Below, one piece after another: positions 36,301 through 48,200 of a stretch of 60,759 bases of DNA. Under the pieces are notes generated by a model, which did not search any database, was not told the origin of the DNA, and saw only the letters and a list, made by a program, of their open reading frames with translations. The stretch is from Mnemiopsis leidyi. Its lineage: Eukaryota > Ctenophora > Tentaculata > Lobata > Bolinopsidae. How positions within the stretch are numbered: the stretch's first letter is position 1; each line of letters starts with the position of its first letter. Location of the stretch: the NCBI GenBank assembly GCA_000226015.1, contig JH153107.1, forward strand, positions 116,849-177,607, read 5' to 3'. The position numbers and the translations under genes were made by a program.

Positions 36301-37466
36301 AATTCAAGAAGTTCTGACAGTCTGACTATATGCTAAGTTTAGAAGTTAAATTGAACTTCAATTCAGGAAGTTCTGACAGTCTGACTATATGCCAAGTTTA
36401 GAAGTTAAATTAAACTTTAATTCAGCAAGATTTGACAGTCTGACTATATGCCAAGTTTAGAAGTTAAATTGAACTTCAATTCAGGAAGTTCTGACAGTCT
36501 GACTGTATGCCAAGTTTAGAAGTTAAATTGAACTTCAATTCAGGAAGTTCTGACAGTCTGACTATATGCTAAGTTAAGAAGTTAAATTAATCTTCAATTC
36601 AGGAAGTTCTGACAGTCTGACTGTAGAACGTGGCTATACAAGTGGAGATCCTGGATGTAAACTCGCCTTCAACGTTTACGCTTACAACGTTAAGAAATGT
36701 ATAGGTTGGTAGTTTCTTGTTTTTTCACAGATTTTTAGTAACCTTAATCAGTTATCGACTGCTATGACTTCTTAAGGATTTTTTGGGATTTAGTTGAATT
36801 GATTTGCATCTGCATGCTTCAAAATTTAATTAGCAAACAGCTAATCTTGGAAGAATTTGTTGGTGAGGTTGCAAATCATATAAGCGCGCTCAAATTGAAT
36901 GTGCAGCGAATTTAAAAATTCTTGATGGCCTTTCTGTAAATCGTCGTAACTGAAAAAAGTCCAAAAAAACGAAAAAAAAAAGGTGACAGAAGGCAAAAAG
37001 ACCTAACAAAGCCGAACACTGCAGACAATGTTAAATTTTGAACTGTTTTTATGTTTCTTTTTAATTGCAACCCCTCTCCAGTTTTGCGTTAGTCATTTAT
37101 GTCCTCATGAAATACGTGGTGTACTATTTCCTACTCTTTTTGGTCCTTTACTTCCAACAAGGATTTAACCAGGTAGTGAACTTTTTCTGTACTGAATACT
37201 GACGCCACATTAAATTTACAGGAGCGTACACGGCGATACTAGACAACAAGGTGGACTGTATAATCTTTACAGGAGGTATTGGCGAGAACAGTCCACTTCT
37301 ACACAGTCTGGTATGTGAGGGTCTACACCCTCTATCCCACGACAACTACTCCAGAAGCAGCCATGTATCTGATATCGGTGTTGCCGGGAGCTCAACCCAA
37401 GTTTTAGTTGTCAAGACTAATGAGGAACTGGCTATTGCTAAGGAGTGTATGAAATTCATGAGATAA
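33319..37466 (+). CDS. ackA-like: Acetate kinase with mitochondrial-type leader, 8 exons
   Basis: Exons are 33319-33586, 33776-33914, 34145-34328, 34526-34712, 35134-35271, 35488-35556, 36627-36704 and 37222-37466 (1308 bases, 435 residues, TAA). Acetate kinase interconverts acetate plus ATP with acetyl phosphate plus ADP. Residues 1-54 are rich in Arg, Ser and His with no Asp or Glu and end in RNFSTQTR, a typical mitochondrial presequence. The enzyme starts at [13 protein letters not shown]. The residues known to be catalytic in the bacterial and archaeal family are all present: Asn60, Arg145 (GHRVVHGG), His177 (APLHNP), Asp202 (VFDTGYH), His232 (YGFHGTSH), Arg291 (GSRSGDID) and the Glu of TNEEL near 422. 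FTGGIGENS is also intact. Between exons 6 and 7 the protein is about 7-8 residues shorter than usual, where a VSSDxR-like loop is expected. No phosphotransacetylase gene is in the window. It is convergent with the T-box gene. Confidence 0.95.
36274..36626 (+). repeat. 59-bp tandem repeat abutting an acetate kinase splice acceptor
   Basis: About six copies of a unit containing CCAAGTTTAGAAGTTAAATT and GTTCTGACAGTCTGACTATA. The last copy reads CTGACAGTCTGACTGTAG, and its final AG is the acceptor of exon 7 (36627). Confidence 0.9.
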
Positions 37467-39216
37467 ACTCTGTTTTGTCTTAGGAGATTGTGGACATTAA
37501 TTAAACTGAAAATTTTGAACTTTTACGGTTGTTTTTTAAAGCAATGTAGATTTTATACTACATCACGAAATCAAGAATGAGATTAAATGTATTTCAAAGA
37601 TTTGATATCGTTTATGTTTCCTTATACCTGTGTTTGCGTCTTTTTATGTTTTGATAAGTTTCAGATTTATGATTGAATCTTTTTGGTTAAAATGACTTTT
37701 TTAGAATGAAATTTATGTTCACCAATGATTTTTAAGGGATTTTTATTAGAGTATTCACTATTCAGTTTGGTGAGAATTTTATTTCCCACGATTATGATTA
37801 AATCATTTTCAATTTAACTCCCATGAACTCTGCTTATTATTTGGATCAAGCCTGTACTTGTAACTGGATCCCACCGAATTACAAGTCCCACACAAATAAT
37901 GACTCTGATAACGCCGCCAAACTCTCCCCCGATCGCCGCCTCCTTACATCATTTCCTGGACCGGGGCCGAAACTTCCGCGAGTTCCAAAGTTTCCGGTGG
38001 TCGAATTATGTAATTAAGGATGGTCGTTTAGAGAGCACTAGGAGAGGAGAACAAGAGCTAGACGGAGTGCCAGGTGCTCGACTGTAGACGGACTTGGCCT
38101 GGTTACTGAACACCTGGGCCTTCCTCCCCTCCTTCTCCGTCGTGAAAATAGGACCAGATCCTGAGCTCCATTAAAATAATCTGCTGCCCCCTACTATAAC
38201 AATCCCACATAGGTGCGGGCAACAGGGTTACTATATTACTGGTAGCTGTGAAGCTAAAGCCATTGTCAGCACCTCTTATGGAGAGCTATTATCTTGGGCA
38301 CCGATCCGGGGACGTCTACTAATGGAACCAAATCATCACTTGGCTGCTTCTCAAGACACGCCTCTAATTTTTCTGGACTAAACTGGAGTTGATTTGGTGT
38401 CTGAGGGCTGCCAGAGTTTTTGTCAGGGAAGGTTAAGGAGCTGAGAATTCAATTTGACAACTTTTTTGGGTGGATGAGATAAAAATTATTTACAGAAAAT
38501 AAATCGGTAAAAATTATTTCAATACACTGAAATTTGTATTAAAACAGTTAAATAGTAAAATAAAGTTAATATTAATAAATCTATCAGTTGCTTGAGGGTT
38601 ACAATTTTGAAGAAGAGAAAAGTAATCAACATTGCCATTAGATCTGCTAGAAGTTTTTAATCATAGATTATGGTCATTTAGATTATATAGAGCTCTACTG
38701 ATGGCTCCACCTTCAAACCTACACTGATTGAAAAAATAGCTTTTTCCAGACTTCACGATAAAGCTGTGACAATGTATTAGGCTCTTGGAGCCATCATTGA
38801 CTTCTAAATCAGATCGTCTAGAGAATTTGATGGATCGTCAACTAAAACTAGATAATAGTATTATACAATTGAAATATAACTTAGAACCAACCATTTGTAA
38901 ATAATTAAGAATAAAAAAGTTTAAATAACATCCTCACACTTCTTTACTCTGGTGCTTAAGTCCGGTTACAGTCTGGTTGTCATGGTGAAGACCTCCCGGC
39001 GTGCTTGCCCAGATCAACAGCTGAGATCTCCTCGACAAGATTCTGTAACATATTGAGCTGCTCGTCGCGTGACGTCACGTGATGTGGCGCTGTGTCACGT
39101 GATTCTGCCTCATAAATTTAAGCCCAAAACACCCTGTAGGCTGAGTGACGGCCTCACGGTGACATCCCCAGAGAGCTACAGTGTTGCGCGCGTCATTGCA
39201 CGTGGCCGAAGTGAGC
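37467..39216. other. Convergent intergenic region, no gene seen
   Basis: Shared 3' flank of the acetate kinase (plus) and T-box (minus) genes. A GC-richer patch at 37900-38110 has short overlapping ORFs without family similarity. The remainder is AT-rich. Confidence 0.5.
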
Positions 39217-42200
39217 TCACTGCCCACCGTTGCTTGGATACTGGAACATGAGTGAATACTCAGCTCGTTGTTGAGTGTCGCTACTTGATTGCGCCGATCC
39301 ACTGGAGGGTTCCGACAGGGCTGGAGTTTGCACGAAGTAGGGGGACGAGGGTGCCTGAAAATGGAGCTGTAAGTATTCCTTGCTTTCTACCATGCCATAA
39401 AGTCACTTTAGCCAACATTTTTTGCATTTGAACAGAAAACCAAATTTTCTGTCTTGCTTCTAAATCTAAATTCTGTCGGCGCCCGGTACACACGAAGAAG
39501 TGAAAAAGAATATGGTCAAGTCAACCTCCCCCTAGATTACCATCCTGGCTCCCACTCTATAATCTATCTCTAAGTCTACACAATCACCACTCAACAGCAA
39601 GACAGCGTCAATCCATCATGGGGCTTTCTGACAGGGGCAGATTGGCGATAACGGGTGTATTGCAATCTCGTTATCAACTCGACCATGATATCATGGAAAC
39701 TTATCGATGATATCTGCAGAAGTAAAGATATCGTACAAGTGTAGTACGGACAGCTGACACACACGATAAAGGGGCCACACAACATTGCATCTTCAGGATT
39801 AGACCAGTAATGCACAGCAATTACTCCGGACTGGCCTGCTCTCTCTGTAAAATTTTACAATTAGACCGCTTGTCGCGCCCGTTCGGAGCTGTCTGCGTAT
39901 ACGCGGAGTGAGCTGATAACACATCGCCAGATAGACTGACAAAACTAGGGCATACAGTCAACTTTGTTTCTCTTAATTTAGCGCTCATTGATTGAATTCT
40001 CGGAAGTGGTGGCACAATATATAGATGGCAGGTTTACAAAATTGTTCCTGGAATATACCAAGTTTTATGGCGGTGTTCTGTGCACACGTGCGAACTTTTG
40101 TCCTTCACCGCACGTGATAATCAGCTCAACAATGAGTAAGTAAGGCCACTACAGGACATGTCATTTGCTGATTTGCTTGGAGCCCAGAACGAAACCGGGC
40201 CGTTTGATAAGACTGGCGACGCAATCACTCCCGCAATTTGTCAGCTAATTCAGAGAACGGGATGAGGTGTGTGGGTATCACTCTGCACGTGTCAGAGCTT
40301 ATTATGCTGGCATTATTGGTGCCGAAACTAGCTCATATCAGCTCATATCAAGCGGGATTCTGCTAATTATGTCAGAGTATATCTTTGTCACAAAACTGCC
40401 TTGTCGACAACTGCGTTTATTTAATTGCATCTCGCCTTGTAAAATTATGATAAAGGAAACTTTTCGTATCGTCAATTGTGAAGAAAAACTAAGCCGACGG
40501 CCCGCATAATATTTCAGGCAATTCCATCTTTTAGCACATTAAAAAAGTCACCTTCGCAAATTCTGAATGCCACGGGAGACAGGAACATCCGAGTTGTCAT
40601 GGAAAAGAAAGAAAGAACTATCGCAGAATAATTTCCCGTTATCGTATGCTACTAGTACTAAGTATTTTGCAGCATCTATACTTCCTACACAGCTTATTAG
40701 AGGCTGCAACTGAATATTTGAATTTTGAAAAATATTTTAATTCAGCGAAATGTTAGGAGCAAAAGAATTGTTTACTCAGCCACCATGAACATTATTCTCA
40801 CCAAGTCCATGATCAAGATTACTTTATTGCTACCATGTATAAAAATCATTTCATTCAGACCATATAGTTATACTTCCTTTACATGAAGTTCAAATTTTGT
40901 AATGTTTTCCGGATAAGTTTTGGTAAGTATTGCTAATGCTAAACTTCCCCTTTAACCTCTTACTCATAACAGCTCCTTTTTTCCTGTTCACAAGTCACTC
41001 AAACACGTACAGATATGTTTCGAGCATGAAAATTCCCTGTAACCACTCTGTGCACACCCCTTGGAGTGAACCGTGCTAGAAATAAAGACCTGTTATAGGT
41101 CCCCTCCCCACTTGAAACACAAACAACTCCCTGTAAAGTACGTTTCAAGCCACTCACCGGATAAACAGAGGGGTAGTTCGGATCGTAAGGGAAGGGAGTT
41201 ACTGCTGGGGCTGGCGGGGAGTCGGCAGCGCTCTCCGACGTGATGATCTGGATAAGAATCATGATTATAGTTTTCGAGGGAGTATTTTGTAGTACATTCT
41301 TGCTGTTTAAATATTGATTAATATCGACCTTTCTGAGCAAAAAAATATGGGTTTATCTAATNNNNNNNNNNNAGATTTTCATCAAGTTCTAATTCTGAAG
41401 AACAGAACACGAACCACGATAATCAACATTGTTCTATAGACTCCATCTCATCTCCCTTATCTCGTTATTTGATCTGACTATTTAGATCGCGAGGGTGATG
41501 GTCCTAACTCCAAACTGACCTGTGGAAAGGAAGAGTGGGGAAAGGAAGGTGCGATGGGTGAGTGGAAGTAGCCGGCACTATTTATCAGATCACTTGGGTA
41601 CCGCAGGAGACCTCCTGTGCTGGCTGAAAGAGGAGAGGGCTGTTACAGTTCCTATTCGCATGTTATCGTTCGTATCAGCGGGAAGATCATTAGATTAAAA
41701 CTTAATTCAAGAATATGCGAGCCGGTCGATCAGTTTTGTTCAGTAAATCCTAATGTAGGATTAATAAAAGTCGGACTGATAAATTAGAGGGTCCCCCGAT
41801 TAATTCAAATCAGGTACAGGCAAATTGCAGGGCTGCCAACAATGGAAATTGGCGCCCAACAAACCAAACTTACTCGTGGAGGTAAGAGCATGAGAGTAGG
41901 GGTTGGTGGTTACCCGGGAGCAGGCTTGGTTCTCCCCGTACGACTGAAGCAGCAGGTTCATTTCTTCTCGACACAGGACCGGGTTGGAGTTCCTGCTAAC
42001 AAAATGCTTCTTTAAAGTAGGGAAATATTTTTCATTCAATGATCAACTCTATTCGTACCTTTTTGTAAATATCTTATGGTATAGTTAGGGGGAATTTTTT
42101 GTGCCAAAAGTCGCTGATCTAACTTCACGGGTTAACATAACAGAATTTGAACCTAATTCTCCTGTCTTCTCAATTGGGTGTTTGCTGTTGGCGAGGGGGA

Positions 42201-45200
42201 GGTGTTACGGAGCCCTATTCGGGTGAATATGTGGAGCAATAACGCAAGCAATAGTCGCACTTAATTTCTCAAAGGAGGTCCCGGTGTTCCGAGGGAAGGA
42301 AAATGTTTTTCTTTTGTGAGGCAGGGGCCGCACTTTGACATACGGCCAGCAGCAGACAAACTCGGCTAAACTATGTCTTCACAACTAATTACACCCAGTA
42401 CCTTGTACTAATCCAATAGACGCCTTCAGGCGAAACTCGCAAGACCTGTCAAGGACTTTAGACTCAGTTTAAGGCCCACAAACATGTGTTAAGGACTTAG
42501 GACATGGTTGGTAAAGCCCGGTTCAAGTTGAGCGTAAAGCGTTGAAACAAACACATTCTATTCAAGGAGATACCCTTGTTGTGATACCGAGGCTTTTTTA
42601 CTGGTGCATTAGAATAGTAGAAAGTTCATGGCTGCATAGAACCTTTACGCACACCTCTTTATACTTAAACCAAGTATAAAAATAGTGATGAATAAGATCT
42701 AATGCAACATTTTATATGGAAGTAACTAACCTGTGCTGCATTCTTGCGTCTCTGAACCCCTTGGCAAAGGGGTTGCTCTCTATCTTCAATCTTGTTATCT
42801 GTTGGTTCTGATATGCAGTCACTGCTGTAAACTGAGTTTCTTCGAAGACAAAGGTTTTTACCGGTCCGTCGTTGATGGAGGAGGGTTTGTGTTGACCTTG
42901 TGCGACCATGATGTGGATTCGAGGTTGATATCTGTGCATCGAGTTGAGTACAATCTGTGGGCGGAATCTTGGTTAATCCCATGGAAATTGTTTCAGCTAA
43001 TTGTCCTTAGAAGGAAGTTTTTAAACATCGTCATTCGTCACATGTGTTCATGGTCGTCAGATGGTTGACGATATGTCTATTTTCTGGAAAATATATCCAG
43101 TTTTCTAAAACAGACGGTCTAAAGTGACGTGTGTTTGTCCCTTGGTACCTTTTAGGTCACCTGTCAAATCTATCCATTAACAATTTTAATAGAGCTTCCT
43201 GTCAGGACTCTGTTGATCAACAAACACAAAAGAATTTGCTCTACTTTTAAGAGTTTGGACAAAATCGTTTACTTGCTCAAATAGAAAATATATAAACGTC
43301 AAAACTTATATACTCGACTACTTACATGTCCATTTTTGTCCATGTCATTGTTGGTGAGCTTAACTTTGTCGAAACTGACGGTCTGCTTCATCCAGTGGGC
43401 ACCAGACGCCGGGGAATCTGGGTGGACGTAATTTCGTCCGGGGACTGGAGGGTCTCCCTTACCCGCCACTGTCCACCGAGAACTGAAAGTATGGCTCAGT
43501 TAGGCATGACCGTTTAGGGTAAAGCACAGTGTGACACTGACTACGATGTTTCTATTTACGGCGCTTGACTTTCCTCAGAGTCGTCAGATGGTTTAATACA
43601 CCAGTTCTCGATCAGACGTCACGATAGTTAACCGCAGCCCTACGAAAACCGGGGGTTTTTAAAAGGTCGCTACTTTTCCCCCTAAGTTTAAGCTGCAGTA
43701 TAGACAGCAGATCGGAGCTCAACGGTCCGGCATCTTTGAGGTTTCTCCCTGCTCCGGCAGATTGTGAGAGTACCAGCACCAGCAAATTGTGAGAATACTT
43801 TCGCAGCGTCAATCGCTTTTTGGATAAACTTCGTCTAAATTGAAAAAAAATCTCCAGCTTAGACCAGCGGAAAAAGCCAAATGTTCAGCCATGTGCACGT
43901 TATGCTTCGAAAACATAAAAGATGGCCTTTCAGCAGCTTGTGCCAGACTTTTAATTCTGTTTAGTATCCATTGGGCAGCCTAGAGTTAAAACCAAATATG
44001 CTGAAGTAACTTCTAATATGATAGTGTTTGATCCAGTTGTTGTGAACGTGTGAGTGTCCAAGGGTTTCCCAACAATTACAAAAAAGGAGATTCCTGATTC
44101 CACCAGGTTGCCATTCCGTGTAATCAAAATTTCGAAGTATCTAGATGATACTAGAATCAAAGCGTGCGAATTCGTGAAGATAAAAAAGACATTTTTTTTG
44201 TACGTGAAACTTTTTACTATACTGCCCGCCAAACTTCAAACCACTTTCTTTAATTATCCTCGTTAGATTAGATTAGTGGTTTTTACTGGAAGACGTTTAC
44301 ACAAGCAGTTTCCGATTTTCGGATAACAATTTTCATGAATTACACCCTGTCACAGCTGTTACCATGGCAACTCTGTCACCTTGATTGGATAGAGTTGGGA
44401 TTTGGATAATTTCGTTAGAAAATGCTTCCTGGTGGTGGCACCTGGTCAAAGGCCCACCGCTTGCACGGCACTCCGGATTATATGCATTAATAATTGGAAC
44501 GGATACTATTATTAATACTATCGAATTGGTAGTCAAGTGGGTTGCCATGGGTCGGTGGTTTTAGAAAGTTGCTTGGTTGGTATAACAGTGTCACGGTAAC
44601 TAACACAATTACCTGTCCATTCCACCGGACAACAAAACGTAGAGTTAAGTATATGTTTTTCAGACAGAAGTTTGAATTATCGTCAGTTTCGATAATCATT
44701 CACAGAGGATTGTGTTTTATCCTTCTACTATTAGAACAGAAGTATGACGAGACTTAAAGATTTAAAGAAAATATGGAAAAAGTATAATTCCATATCGAAA
44801 TTAACGTATTCATTTTTCAATGACCGTATTATTAAGGTTGGGCAGCTATTTTTGGTGGGCTAGGTTTTTGTTTAAAAATTTTGATGCTTTCAGAGACTTA
44901 ATCTTATATAAATAAATCATTCGAAGCCCTGATATCTTAAAAGGCTGATGTCAGAAAATCGGCCTTAACAGATGAATAACTGGAATAGTTTAAGGTGCTA
45001 TTGAAGGCTCGCAAAATTTGTTAATGTTTTAAGTTCAAAAATAAAGCATTTCAAAGATGCGCTCCTAAAAACCTATGTGGACGACATTTCCCAATGTTGA
45101 AGAATTGGAGAGTCACCGAATTGGAAAAACTAGGATTTTCTGATTTGACGTCCAACTCTAACGCCATCTACCTAGTGCCTGTCGCGGATACAGCGGAACC

Positions 45201-48200
45201 TGGCAGAGTAAGGAGGAAATGTTTCAGTCGGATAGCGACTCCGTGTTTACTGGCTGTCAAATGGAAAGTTGGCAGAACCTCTTAAAATCGGAAACTTGTC
45301 TCCATCGCCAGCAATCAATTTTACAGCAGCTTCTTCATTTGTTCGGCATAATCAACGCAATCACACTTTCACCTTGGCTTGGTAATCTTCATAATAAACC
45401 TCTGTCTTAATTTGTTTTGCAGTTCCACTTGACTTCTCAATCGCCCAAACCGAGTTGACCGTGGTCACCAGAACACGGAAAACAATGAGAAAAGTAGCCA
45501 GGAGCCTGATTTTACAACTTCAGCTGCCGACCTAGTACTGGATGTTTGTTCCTACTTCTAGGTCTTCGCCTGATAGCTGGAGAGCAATGGGAAACAGATA
45601 ACTTAAAACCGGAGGTCGAAGTTAGGAGACAGGTTTCTGGGAGGAAAGTTTAAAAGCAGCTACCAGACGTAAGGGAGCTCAAGCGAATCCTGAAGGAAAG
45701 TTTTGTAGGGTCTCTGCAGTGTCGCTAGCTGCTCTCCCTCTCTTGCCTTCGACTCTCAAACCTATGGGTTCCCTGCCATCGGGCTCAGGATACGCCTGGC
45801 ATATTCCGCTCAGTCAATGCTATCTAAATACTGGGAAAATGTCTGCCAGGGTACCTTATATGAGTTCGGGAAACCGACTTAAAAACTTTAACACTTAAAA
45901 GTCCGGCTTAAATATTTTCATACCTCGATTCATAGGTCGAGTCATTCTCTCTCAACCTGTCATCAAGCCACCTCGGTCCATGTTTCTTTTCAATTTCTCC
46001 AGGCCAAACACGACTCAAAACGGGCAGAAAGATGGAGATTTAAACAGTCAAGTTTAAAAGGGTGCTGGAACGACGTGATAAGAGTTTGGCAGTGTATCTC
46101 TCGCACGAAATTTCGCAGTCAATACAGTGACAAGAAGACACTGTAACAGTTGGCGCTGACTTGGCCCTGTCAACAAGCCAGACGGATATGAAAAGGAGCA
46201 GATGGGTTGAGGGCTTTGCGCACAGGTTTAAATCTCAATCCCTCGCTGACTCAATATCCACGAAAGTTTACAGGGGTTCGAACTTGGAATCCCGATCACT
46301 TTCTCAGTCACTTCTTATGAAAATTTGCTGAAGTACTGAGATTTGAGGTTTAACTCCTAATTTCTCTTTAACTCACATTCTTCAAAAGTTTACCGAAGTT
46401 TAGGGCCTTAAAACCTTCTGGCGGAATAACTAACATATAAATGTGATTTGTTAATTAACTTGTTGATAAGACTTGCCTCACTGCTTGGTCTGCAAGCTAC
46501 GTCACAGTTGTAATTAAAATGTGAGATTCCTATAATTAACCTAATTCAATTATCGTGATTTTATTGACAATTTGATGCTGCAATCAAATACTTTGATATC
46601 AAGTTTTCACGAAGGAATGTAATCAGATTTCGTATTAAAATCAGGGAAATTAGAGCCGAATATATCGACTGACTTAACTCGAGTAAACATGGCCCGATGG
46701 CCAACCACACTCAAAGAATTTTTGAATTTATGAAGTACATCTGCATACCGCGATGACAGGGTTCCAGATACCAATGTTACAGGCCTTTTATTGCGGTTAC
46801 AGGACTTTTACCATGGATACACTACCGTTACAATGGCTACAAGATTGTTGTCGTAGTAACAATCTTATTTCCAGGGTAACAGGACTTCCATTGTTTCAAA
46901 TGGAAAACATTTTCAGAACTGCTCCAACGAATTAATCAAACTTCAATTCATGCGCCCATGGTACAGAATCGTTTATTAAATTTAAAGAATCTTTACCAGT
47001 AAAACATTTTACTTCTTGTTCTTTCTCATTCTGTGGATAAAAGTTTCGGTATAGTATAACACTACTTTTTTAATGAATTTTGTTCATAAAAACACCCTTT
47101 ATAAACAGGTACAGCATGTCTTCCTTGAACTACAAAAACACGTACAGCGAGCCCTCTACAAAGATTATCAGCAAATGTCTCTATAAACCGTTTTGTACAT
47201 AAACATACCGTAAATAACGCTCGTTTGACTGTCTATGATATGCTAATCTGCCATAAATATTTCGGTTACAGCCTTGTTTCGATTGGGTTTTGCTTCTTGG
47301 GTCGATAGTGTTACAGGTCAAAACCGAGGAAAATGCGCTGTGCATGCAGTTATTAACATAGTTGTTAAAGCCGTGTTGAAATGATAACTTTTAACTAGTT
47401 CCTACAGTGGTGCCGGGATTAATTGGCGACTAGAATTGAGGATCAGCTGGGTAGCCAAACTGTGTGCATTCTCAAGGAAGAACAGTGCTAGAACATATGA
47501 TTTCAGTCGCCAATCAACATCAACAAAATTATAAAACATGACACATGGACAATGCCCGGTGGCAATGCCTCGTGACAAAACTATGAACGCCTAATTTAGT
47601 TTAACTAAACACTATGAAGTCACATCTGAACTGTTATTTTAAGTTTGACCCGTGTCACCTGGGCAGACAGGTTAAAAATTCCACCCACCCAACAAGACAC
47701 AGCTACAGAAACATTTACCTGTGATAGGCGTATTTGTATCTCTTGTCGTCCAGGGGGGCGATGTCCATCAACATGTGGTACTTGGTGTGAGGATCCAGTC
47801 CAAATACTGATACCTTGATCGTCGGAAACATCCTCCTGAAAAATAGGATCGTCTCAGAATTGATCGTATTGATCTTAATGGTTTATCTGGTTTAATTTCT
47901 CATGACTATCGGCAATTACTGGATCCCGTAACTGTCTGGATTATCCAAACTCTAAATCTGAGCAGGATAACTTTATGTAATGGGTCTGGTCCCAGAACGG
48001 ATCTATCATCGAAATAAATCGGTAATTGGAGAATGTGGAACTGTGAACTAGTGGTGTTGGCAGTTAACGATAGCTTTGCTGACCTTTGCTGTCCTTTAAA
48101 AAAGGTAACACTTTCTGAGTTGGGCTTCTTGGGCTCTGCCTGAATGTCAACGCCCTCACTAGCTCTTTTGTAAAGAAAAAAAGAAAACTCCGGCACCCCA

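Noticed and set aside
46753..46935. 60-codon ORF with recurring GTTACAGGA motif
   Set aside because: It is a degenerate short repeat inside a T-box intron, not a coding exon.
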